Shown: positions 1 through 6,837 of the stretch, one piece after another
How the letters are laid out: each line of letters opens with the position of its first letter
Numbering within the stretch: the stretch's first letter is position 1
Assembly (NCBI GenBank): GCA_937871985.1
Contig: CALMPB010000464.1
Location: forward strand, 1-16,640
Direction: 5' to 3'
From: an uncultured Burkholderiaceae bacterium
Lineage (GTDB): Bacteria > Pseudomonadota > Gammaproteobacteria > Burkholderiales > Burkholderiaceae
DNA: 16,640 nucleotides
Made by a program: the position numbers and the translations under genes
The notes under the pieces: model-generated
Databases searched by the model: none
What the model was told of the DNA's origin: nothing
Seen by the model: the letters and a program-made list of their open reading frames with translations, nothing else

Positions 1-35
1 ACGCCATCAACTGGTCGAAGGAGCTTGGACAATGA
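1..35 (+). CDS. trbF: TrbF, C-terminal end only (conjugation T4SS)
   Basis: The first bases read, in frame, as AINWSKELGQ followed by TGA at 33-35. This is the usual C-terminal ending of TrbF, the VirB8-like inner-membrane component of trb-type type IV secretion systems, and it sits directly before trbG as in Tn4371-like and RP4-like operons. The stop overlaps the trbG start codon as ATGA. Only about eleven codons are inside the window, so the call rests on this short tail plus gene order. Confidence 0.7.
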   Translation, partial: AINWSKELGQ

Positions 36-1060
36 CACCGACCTTCCGCAAAGCTGGGAGGCCGGCTTTCCGCAATGCCTCACTCGCGGCTTTCCTGCTT
101 TCCGCTTGCGCCCTCACGGGCTGTGCGGGGCACACCCCACCGCCGGAGATTTCCTATGACGATGCGGCTCCGGCCGTCATCGCCGCCGATCCGCCCAAGC
201 CCGTGCAGGTCGTCGAGCTGCCCAGGCCGCTGCCGCTTCCCGGCCAGTTGAAACCGGTCAGCAAGGACGGCAAGCCCGAGCCAGAAGCCGCCGATCCGAC
301 CGTGCGCGTCAACCAGGCCAATGCCGCCGCGCGGATGCAGCCGGTGCGTAACGGCTTCATCAATTCGATGCAGGTCTATCCCTTCGTCGATGGCGCGCTC
401 TATCAGGTCTATGCCTCGCCGGGGCAGATCACCGACATTTCGCTCCAGCCCGGAGAACAGCTCGTCGGCTCCGGCCCGGTCGCCGCTGGCGACACGGTGC
501 GCTGGATAATCGGCGATACCGAGAGCGGCACAGGCGCGGCGAAGGTCGTGCATATCCTGGTGAAGCCCACGCGCGCCGAGCTGATGACCAACCTGGTTAT
601 CAACACTGATCGTCGCACCTACCATATGGAACTGCGCTCGACGCCTTCGACCTATATGGCGTCAGTGTCTTGGCAATATCCGCAGGACCAGCTCATCGCG
701 CTGCGTCGCCAGAACAGCCAAGCCGAGGCCCAGCAACCGATCGCGAACGGCATCGATCTCTCCCGTGTAAATTTCCGCTACGAGGTGTTGGGCGACCGCG
801 CGCCGTGGCGGCCGCTCCGCGCATTCGACGACGGCCGGCAGGTGTTCATCGAGTTTCCGCGCGGCATCGGCCAGGGCGAGATGCCGCCGCTGTTCGTCGT
901 CGGGCCGGAGGGCGCGACATCCGAACTCGTGAACTACCGCGTGCGCGGCAACTACATGATCGTCGATCGGCTGTTCGCCGCCGCCGAGCTTCGCTTCGGA
1001 GCCGACAAGAACCAGAAGCGCGTCCGCATCTCCCGCACCGATGGGAGGCCAGCGTCGTGA
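32..1060 (+). CDS. trbG: TrbG, VirB9/CagX-family conjugal transfer lipoprotein
   Basis: TrbG is the VirB9-like part of the periplasmic and outer-membrane core of a conjugative type IV secretion channel, where it assembles with the VirB7-like and TrbI/VirB10-like proteins. The 342-residue product starts with a basic stretch and a hydrophobic signal segment (about 14-28) ending in a lipobox LTGC with Cys31, so it is probably lipid-anchored. A proline-rich linker follows (about 35-85), then a VirB9/CagX beta-rich domain (about 105-335) with the typical stretches NLVINTDRRTYHMEL and VNYRVRGNYMIVDRLF. Length fits the family. The ATG at 32 overlaps the trbF stop (ATGA), and the stop overlaps the GTG of trbI (GTGA), indicating a translationally coupled operon. 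Confidence 0.95.
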   Translation: MTPTFRKAGRPAFRNASLAAFLLSACALTGCAGHTPPPEISYDDAAPAVIAADPPKPVQVVELPRPLPLPGQLKPVSKDGKPEPEAADPTVRVNQANAAARMQPVRNGFINSMQVYPFVDGALYQVYASPGQITDISLQPGEQLVGSGPVAAGDTVRWIIGDTESGTGAAKVVHILVKPTRAELMTNLVINTDRRTYHMELRSTPSTYMASVSWQYPQDQLIALRRQNSQAEAQQPIANGIDLSRVNFRYEVLGDRAPWRPLRAFDDGRQVFIEFPRGIGQGEMPPLFVVGPEGATSELVNYRVRGNYMIVDRLFAAAELRFGADKNQKRVRISRTDGRPAS

Positions 1061-2313
1061 AACAGGATGATCCCGACAAGAAAGAAGGGCGCGAGCCAGA
1101 GGTTGGGCGTCCTGTCGAGCCCACTGAAGATAATGCACGCCCGCTGACCGGCGAGCCGGTCGCGCCGATGCGGCTGCGGCCCGAGCCGCCGCGCATCACC
1201 CGCCTGTCGCGCAAGGTGCTCGCAGGTCTCGGTCTTGCCGCCAGCGTCGGCGTCGGCGGCGCGCTGATCTATGCGCTCCAGACCCGTCATGGCGGCGAAC
1301 AAGGCCAGGAACTGATCTCAACCGATAACCGCACCACGCCGGATGGCCTCGCCGGACTACCCAAGGACTATAGCGGCGTCCCCAAACTCGGCCCGCCGCT
1401 GCCCGGCGATCTCGGCCGTCCGATCCTCAACGCACAGAATGCCGGTCAGCCCGTACCGACGCCGGGGATTGCCACCCCTTTGGGGCCTGTCGGACCAACA
1501 CCGGAGGAACAACGCCGGGCGCAGGAACTGGAATCGGCGCGGACCGCAAGGCTGTTCGCCAACACCGAAACGAGGCCGGGGAACACCGCCACAACGCCGA
1601 CTACCGCGACCGTACCGCAACCCGATCTCGCCAGTCTCGGCCTCGCGCCGCAGCCAGCCACACCCTCGGCGCAGGATCGGCAACTCGCCTTCCTCAACCA
1701 GACGCCCGACAAGCGCACCGTCTCCCCGGATCGCGTTGTAGCGCCCGCGTCGAAGAATGTGCTTCAGGCTGGCGCGGTGATCGCCGCCGCGCTCATCACC
1801 GGCATCCACTCCGATCTGCCAGGCCAGATCACGGCGCAGGTGACGGAGAATGTCTATGACAGCCCGACGGGTAAGATCCTACTCGTGCCGCAGGGCACCC
1901 GCGTCATCGGCCAGTATGATAGCGGCGTCGGGTTCGGACAGCGCCGCATCCTGCTCGTCTGGAGCCGGCTAATCTTCCCGAATGGCCACTCGATCGTACT
2001 GGAACGCCAACCCGGCGCCGACGCCGAGGGCTATGCCGGGCTGGAGGATGGCGTCGATTACCATTGGGGCGAACTGTTCAAGGCCGCGGCCTTGTCCACG
2101 CTGCTCAGCGTCGGCGCAGAATCTGGTTCGTCGAGCGGCGAAAGCGACATTGTGCGGGCCCTGCGTAACGGCGCATCGAACAGCATCAGCCAGACCGGCC
2201 AGCAGATCGTCCAGCGCCAGCTCAATATCGCACCAACGCTCACCATCCGGCCGGGCTTCCCCGTCCGCGTGATCGTCACGCGCGATCTTGTACTCGAACC
2301 CTACGGAGGCTGA
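1057..2313 (+). CDS. trbI: TrbI, VirB10-family conjugal transfer protein
   Basis: TrbI is the VirB10-like protein that spans the envelope and links the inner-membrane ATPases to the outer-membrane pore of the conjugation channel. I place the start at the GTG at 1057, which overlaps the trbG stop as GTGA and has a GGGAGG ribosome site at 1043-1048; the reading frame is open further upstream only as a shadow of trbG. The 418-residue product has a charged cytoplasmic N-terminus, one membrane segment (about 54-74), a long Pro/Thr/Gln-rich periplasmic linker (about 90-215), and the C-terminal VirB10/TrbI beta-barrel domain (about 220-418). Family hallmarks include VPQGTRVIGQYDS and the segment around GYAGLEDGVDYHWGEL. 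It looks intact. Confidence 0.95.
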   Translation: MKQDDPDKKEGREPEVGRPVEPTEDNARPLTGEPVAPMRLRPEPPRITRLSRKVLAGLGLAASVGVGGALIYALQTRHGGEQGQELISTDNRTTPDGLAGLPKDYSGVPKLGPPLPGDLGRPILNAQNAGQPVPTPGIATPLGPVGPTPEEQRRAQELESARTARLFANTETRPGNTATTPTTATVPQPDLASLGLAPQPATPSAQDRQLAFLNQTPDKRTVSPDRVVAPASKNVLQAGAVIAAALITGIHSDLPGQITAQVTENVYDSPTGKILLVPQGTRVIGQYDSGVGFGQRRILLVWSRLIFPNGHSIVLERQPGADAEGYAGLEDGVDYHWGELFKAAALSTLLSVGAESGSSSGESDIVRALRNGASNSISQTGQQIVQRQLNIAPTLTIRPGFPVRVIVTRDLVLEPYGG

Positions 2314-2314
2314 C

Positions 2315-2554
2315 ATGGCGAAGCTGAAACTCGGCCCCATAACCGACGACAAGCCGGTCAAAGTCACGCTGGAACTGCCGGCCGGTCTGCACCGCGAACT
2401 TGTTGCCTATGCAGACATCCTCGCCAGCGACGCCGGGCAGGCTGTTGGCGATCCTGTTCGTCTGATCGTGCCAATGCTGCAGCGCTTCATCGCGACGGAT
2501 CGGGAGTTTGTGAAGGCCCGGCGTGCAATGCTGCCGACTTCGCGGAACCGTTGA
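2315..2554 (+). CDS. DUF2274 small protein following trbI
   Basis: A 79-residue protein starting MAKLKLGPITDDKPVKVTLE, which I recognise as a DUF2274 protein. These are small cytoplasmic proteins of unknown function often found directly after trbI in alphaproteobacterial conjugative elements. No catalytic motif or membrane segment is visible; the central LPAGLHRELVAYADIL stretch resembles a small DNA-binding or ribbon-helix-helix-like fold, but that is inference. The ATG at 2315 lies one base after the trbI stop and has a strong GGAGG site at 2305-2309, so I prefer it over an in-frame start at 2288 inside trbI. The 3' end overlaps the convergent LysR gene by 68 bp. Confidence 0.85.
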   Translation: MAKLKLGPITDDKPVKVTLELPAGLHRELVAYADILASDAGQAVGDPVRLIVPMLQRFIATDREFVKARRAMLPTSRNR

Positions 2555-3452
2555 TCCCGAAAGACTGATCCACTCGCGCCATTGAACGCGCGAGATCGAG
2601 CAGTCGCAGGAATGCCGGATTATCATTGCGCGACGCCCAGACGGCGCGAAATGGCAATATCTCGCCGACGATCGGGCGAAACACCACGCCGGGAAACTGC
2701 GTGCCCGTCGTGGCCTCGCTGGTCACGGTGAGTCCGCGTCCGAGCGCCACAAGCTGCATCAGATTATCTCGTCCTACCGCCTGCTGCTGGATCTCGGGAT
2801 GGTGTCCGAGGTCGGCGAGACGCTGGACGAGATAGTCGTGGATTTCTTCGCCGGGCGCGCTCTCGCTGACTATGAAGGGCTCGCCAGCCAGATCGCCGAA
2901 GGTGACTTCCATGTCGTCGGCATGAGGGTGATGCAAAGGCAACACCGCGAAGATGCGTTCCGTCCAAAGGTGCTGGCTCTGGCAATCCGGCCAGCTCGTG
3001 AGCCCAGTCAAGAACGCAACGTCGAGTTGACGCTGCCGCACGGCGGCGACGTGTTCAGCGGGATTACCATCGGCAAAGCTCAACTTCACCGCTTTGTAGC
3101 GCTGCCCGAAGGCTTGGAAGAGGTCAGCCAGAAAGCCAGAGGCCAGCGACGAAAAGATGCCGATTCGAACTTCGCCATCTTCCCCGCGGCCGATCGCAGA
3201 CACTTCCGCTCGCGCCATCCCGATTTGCGACAGTGCCTTTCGACCGCGTTGAACGAATTGCCTGCCTGCTTGGGTGAGTTGCACGCCACCTGCCGATCGC
3301 GTGAACAAGGGGGCGCCAAGCCGATCTTCCAGATCACGAATTCGGCGGCTGATAGCTGATTCCTGTATGCCCAGTGCGGCAGCTGCTCGGCGAAAGCTAC
3401 CGTGATCGGCAGCGGCAATCACATAACGAATGTGCCGAATTTCAAAGGGCAA
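2487..3452 (-). CDS. LysR-family transcriptional regulator
   Basis: A 321-residue LysR-type regulator. Residues about 4-62 form the winged helix-turn-helix (IRHIRYVIAAADHGSFRRAA, then LGIQESAISRRIRDLEDRLG and LFTRSAGGVQLTQAGRQF). Residues about 92-295 form the two-lobed effector-binding domain. The effector and targets cannot be read from sequence. LysR genes next to trbI-DUF2274 recur in alphaproteobacterial conjugative elements, so a role in element biology is possible, but it could be an unrelated cargo regulator. The start is a TTG at 3452, supported by GGAG about eight bases upstream and by the HTH beginning almost at once; no ATG or GTG fits before the HTH. The C-terminal 30 or so residues read through the end of the DUF2274 gene on the opposite strand and look non-conserved. 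It begins 73 bp after the end of the defence operon, on the same strand, so read-through is possible. Confidence 0.9.
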   Translation of the reverse strand: MPFEIRHIRYVIAAADHGSFRRAAAALGIQESAISRRIRDLEDRLGAPLFTRSAGGVQLTQAGRQFVQRGRKALSQIGMARAEVSAIGRGEDGEVRIGIFSSLASGFLADLFQAFGQRYKAVKLSFADGNPAEHVAAVRQRQLDVAFLTGLTSWPDCQSQHLWTERIFAVLPLHHPHADDMEVTFGDLAGEPFIVSESAPGEEIHDYLVQRLADLGHHPEIQQQAVGRDNLMQLVALGRGLTVTSEATTGTQFPGVVFRPIVGEILPFRAVWASRNDNPAFLRLLDLARSMARVDQSFGINGSAKSAALHAGPSQTPDPSR

Positions 3453-3525
3453 CGCAGCAACTCCGCCTCTTCTCCGATTCGGGCCAATCGCCGTCTGCAG
3501 TTTGAGGAATTAGGTAACTCTACTT

Positions 3526-6500
3526 TCATTCGACTGACTTCTCGATGAACCCGAGGGTGTTCGCGTTCTCAATCAACGTTCTCACTTTTGCTCGATCTAG
3601 GCCTGATGGAACATCAGCGTCGATTTCCAAACGAAGTTTCACGGCGCTATTCGGAAGCGTTGTGAGCTGCTCGACGATCGCCTCGACAATCTGATGGATG
3701 TCCCGCGCTGGCCGCTCAGGTGAGATCATCACCGCGCCAATAAATCGCGTCGGCTTCTTTTCTGTCGGCGACGTGGTAGGTCCGCCACCGATGACAGGTT
3801 CGCCCGGCGTCGGCAGAGTACCGCCAGCGCCCCCTAGCGTGCCGCCAGCATCGGTTTGTACTGGCGCCGGACGGTGTGCGTCGGCGACATCCGGTTTAAT
3901 GATGACACTGTCGCTGTCGATGACCACTGGCGTATTGCCCGCCCGCTCGATAGCAAGCCCCGCATAGGTGTCCGTCTTCTCGTCCCACCGCTCGGCATAG
4001 GCGAAAGGACCGGGCAGGATGCCGCTGATCGCCGCATGCACCGCCTTGACCAGCACATCCTGCCCTTTCAGGCGCGGCAAATAGATGTAGCGGTTCAGAT
4101 ATTCCCGCAGATCCTTGAGCGACAGTCTCGGCTTGTCGTTCCAGATGTATTTCTGGAGATCGCGGTCGAGGCGCGACGGCCCCAACTCCATCAGCAAGCC
4201 CTCTTCAGCCACCAGCTTCTTGCTAGCCCGAGCCAGCAGCCCGTCCTGCGCCGGAATCTTGCCCGACACCCACTCCCAATCGGCCTGGGCACTCTCCTGG
4301 GCCGGATAGTGCAGATAGCACCACGCCTCTTTGAGGCGGGTCTTCATCGTTTCTCTCGCTTCGGCTTGCTTCGCCTCGGCGAGCTTCTGGTCGCTCGGCC
4401 GGAGTTCAAGGCGCTCCTTGTCGCGGACGATTTCGCCCCAAGCCAGGGACGCGCGAACGGCATCCCGCAGATGGTCGAGTTGCCGGGCTTCCGCTGCGAT
4501 GAACACCAGCATGTTGCGATAGACGCGCGGCGTACTGCCCCGCTGAGTGAGGATGTCCTTCGCTTCGACCAGTGCATCCGAGCCATCGCGCCCGTTGTGG
4601 GGATATTTGACGCCCAGCACGACGGCGCGCACGCCGCCCGCCTCGTCGGGAACTTCAGCTGATGACGCGGGTGCCACCTGCACGGCATCGAAATGCCCGC
4701 GGTCGGCGAGGCCGTTCACATATTTTCCGAGTTCGGCGTCGATCGTCACGTCGACAAGCGCCGCCTCGATCTGCGCAGCCTTGTCCGCGGCGATGCGATT
4801 GAGGCTCGCCGACATCGAATACCAGTACCGACCAAGATCGGCGTGCATGAACTTAGCCTGGTTGGTCAGCCGGCGCAGCGCATCGCCGAAGATCGCAGGG
4901 CGCTCGCCCGGCTGCACGACGCCGAGATTGATCTGCTTATCGTCGAGGCCGGTGTTCTGTTGCTGGGCAGTGGGCGCCGTTCCCATGAAAATCGCGCGGG
5001 CAACGCGGCGGGTCGCCGAGTACCGGTTCAGGTTCGGCGCCGACTGATCGACTTTGTAGGGAGTCGACGCAGTGCCATCGACATCGCCGGCGATGATCGA
5101 CTGCCAGCTCACGTCGAGATAGTGGAGCAATTCCGGCTCCACACGCGGCGAACTCACCGCCACGCTGCCGGGCATAATCATCACCGACGGATCGGCATTC
5201 ATCCAAAGCTCGTGAATGGCCTGCGCCATCAGGCGCAGCACGCCGCGCGTGCGCTGAAATTTTTCGAGGGATCCCCAACTTGTGTAGAGCTGGTCGAACA
5301 GTTCGGGATGGATCGGATAAGCCTTTTCCAGCTTGCGCCGGTAATCCTCATCCGCGCAGCCTTGCGGGAAATCGTTGGCGTTCTCGCGGTAGAGCTTGGC
5401 GAACTGCTTCAGCGTGTTGTCGCGGTGGTGGAATTTGTCTCCCGGGATGTCCTTGAACAGCCGCCGCCGGACGATCTCATAACTCTCTTCCTGACTAGCC
5501 GGTCTCCACGAGGATTCCACGCGGCTGAAGGTCTGCTTGAGACGCGCAAGCGCCTCTTGACCGCCTTCGCCGCCGACCTCGATCTGCGAGGCCGGCAAGG
5601 ACGCGACGAGTAGTGTGCCAGGGCTGGCCTTGACCGCCTCGGTCAGCGACTGGACGAAGGACAGGTTCGCGTCGAACGATCCCGAAGGCAGCCCCTCGAC
5701 CTTGTAGATCTGCCGCAGGTAAGCGACCCATTCATCGATCAGGATCAGGCACGGCGCGTATTTCTTGAAGAGCGCCTCTAGGAGGTGTGAGCCCGGCGCG
5801 ATGCCGCTGGCGTCGTTTTCCGCCACCATCGCGTAAGCGTCAGCGCCGCCGAGCTGCCAAGCAAGTTCACCCCAGGTCGTGCGAATCTTGCGGTCGCCCT
5901 CCGCAAGGAGCAAGTCCTGCGGCCCCCGTGACGTGCCGACGAGCACGGCCCGGTTGATGGCCTTCGGCACGCTGAGCCCCTGCTTCTCGAGCAACTGGTC
6001 CAGGCCGGACAGGTCCTGGACCGGCGTCGGTCCCGCCATGTGATAGAGGGCCAGCATCGAGTGCGTCTTGCCGCCGCCAAAGTTGGTTTGAAGCTCGACG
6101 ACCGGATCGCCGCCGGTGCCTGACAGCCGCTTCGCGGCCCCGACCAGAAGTGCGCTCAAACCTTCGGTAAGATACGTACGGCTGAAGAACTGGCGCGGAT
6201 CGCGGTACTCCGGCGGCGCGCTGCCCGAGTGGACTTTGGCGAGGTCGGCCGCGAACTCAGCCTGCTGGAACTCGCCGGTAGCGACATCCTGGTGCGGCTC
6301 GACCACCTCGCGCCACGGCAAAAGCCCCGCCACCGTTTCTACCGAGATCTCGAGGCGCTGGGTTTTCCGCCGCTCCTCATTGCGCTGAAGTTCAGTGAAT
6401 TTCGTGCGGAGGATGGTATCGCGCATCTTGCCAAGGAGCTCGGCCGTCTCGCCGGCGCTGATCGCCTCCATTAGACGACGCATAGAATCGAGCGCGCGCT

Positions 6501-6822
6501 CGGCATCGTCGTAGGTGAAGGTCTCGTTGTGCGAGAGTTTGTTGCGGACGTCGCCCAGTTCGTTGACCAACGAGCGTTCGGCGCGGCCGAGAACCGCCTT
6601 GAACGCCTCGCTCCAGAAACGATCCATCGCATTGAAGAGCGCGGCCTGATCCCAACCGACCTCGCCATTGCTGTTTGGGCGCAGGCCCGGCAGCTTCTCA
6701 AGAACCTGGACCTGCCAGTGCCCCTTGAGCGAGGTTTCGAGCCGCTTTTCGACGAAGGGAATCAGCGCCGCCGGCAGCAGTTCCATCCCTTCAAACACAT
6801 ATTGGCGCGTACTTTTTGCCAC
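3526..6822 (-). CDS. DUF499 AAA-type ATPase with N-terminal Swt1-like HEPN domain
   Basis: I recognise this 1098-residue protein as a DUF499 ATPase, a large P-loop protein that in defence islands accompanies DUF1156 methyltransferases. The ATPase core shows a Walker A-like NFGGGKTH (residues 247-254) and a Walker B LILIDE (359-364). Residues about 10-122 resemble a Swt1-like HEPN domain, with the motif DVRNKLSHN giving R93-x4-H98, the form of an active HEPN ribonuclease. Near residues 990-1020 is a Gly/Pro/Thr-rich linker, followed by a small C-terminal domain. The start is the GTG at 6822: it has AGGGGGG eight bases upstream and lies 14 bp after the methyltransferase stop; the same frame is open upstream to 7137 only as a shadow of the methyltransferase. 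As last gene of the operon it probably acts with the methyltransferase and helicase. The DUF499 call is firm; the HEPN call is from motif and position only. Confidence 0.88.
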   Translation of the reverse strand: MAKSTRQYVFEGMELLPAALIPFVEKRLETSLKGHWQVQVLEKLPGLRPNSNGEVGWDQAALFNAMDRFWSEAFKAVLGRAERSLVNELGDVRNKLSHNETFTYDDAERALDSMRRLMEAISAGETAELLGKMRDTILRTKFTELQRNEERRKTQRLEISVETVAGLLPWREVVEPHQDVATGEFQQAEFAADLAKVHSGSAPPEYRDPRQFFSRTYLTEGLSALLVGAAKRLSGTGGDPVVELQTNFGGGKTHSMLALYHMAGPTPVQDLSGLDQLLEKQGLSVPKAINRAVLVGTSRGPQDLLLAEGDRKIRTTWGELAWQLGGADAYAMVAENDASGIAPGSHLLEALFKKYAPCLILIDEWVAYLRQIYKVEGLPSGSFDANLSFVQSLTEAVKASPGTLLVASLPASQIEVGGEGGQEALARLKQTFSRVESSWRPASQEESYEIVRRRLFKDIPGDKFHHRDNTLKQFAKLYRENANDFPQGCADEDYRRKLEKAYPIHPELFDQLYTSWGSLEKFQRTRGVLRLMAQAIHELWMNADPSVMIMPGSVAVSSPRVEPELLHYLDVSWQSIIAGDVDGTASTPYKVDQSAPNLNRYSATRRVARAIFMGTAPTAQQQNTGLDDKQINLGVVQPGERPAIFGDALRRLTNQAKFMHADLGRYWYSMSASLNRIAADKAAQIEAALVDVTIDAELGKYVNGLADRGHFDAVQVAPASSAEVPDEAGGVRAVVLGVKYPHNGRDGSDALVEAKDILTQRGSTPRVYRNMLVFIAAEARQLDHLRDAVRASLAWGEIVRDKERLELRPSDQKLAEAKQAEARETMKTRLKEAWCYLHYPAQESAQADWEWVSGKIPAQDGLLARASKKLVAEEGLLMELGPSRLDRDLQKYIWNDKPRLSLKDLREYLNRYIYLPRLKGQDVLVKAVHAAISGILPGPFAYAERWDEKTDTYAGLAIERAGNTPVVIDSDSVIIKPDVADAHRPAPVQTDAGGTLGGAGGTLPTPGEPVIGGGPTTSPTEKKPTRFIGAVMISPERPARDIHQIVEAIVEQLTTLPNSAVKLRLEIDADVPSGLDRAKVRTLIENANTLGFIEKSVE

Positions 6823-6830
6823 GGTCCGTT

Positions 6831-6837
6831 CCCCCCT
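6831..6837 (-). promoter_or_regulatory. Ribosome binding site of the DUF499 gene
   Basis: On the minus strand AGGGGGG precedes the GTG at 6822 by eight bases, immediately after and partly overlapping the stop codon of the methyltransferase gene. It decides the GTG start over longer in-frame readings. Confidence 0.7.

Noticed and set aside
3453..3525. A terminator or promoter in the gap between the defence operon and the LysR gene
   Set aside because: I found no GC-rich hairpin followed by a T-run and no convincing -35/-10 pair in these 73 bases.
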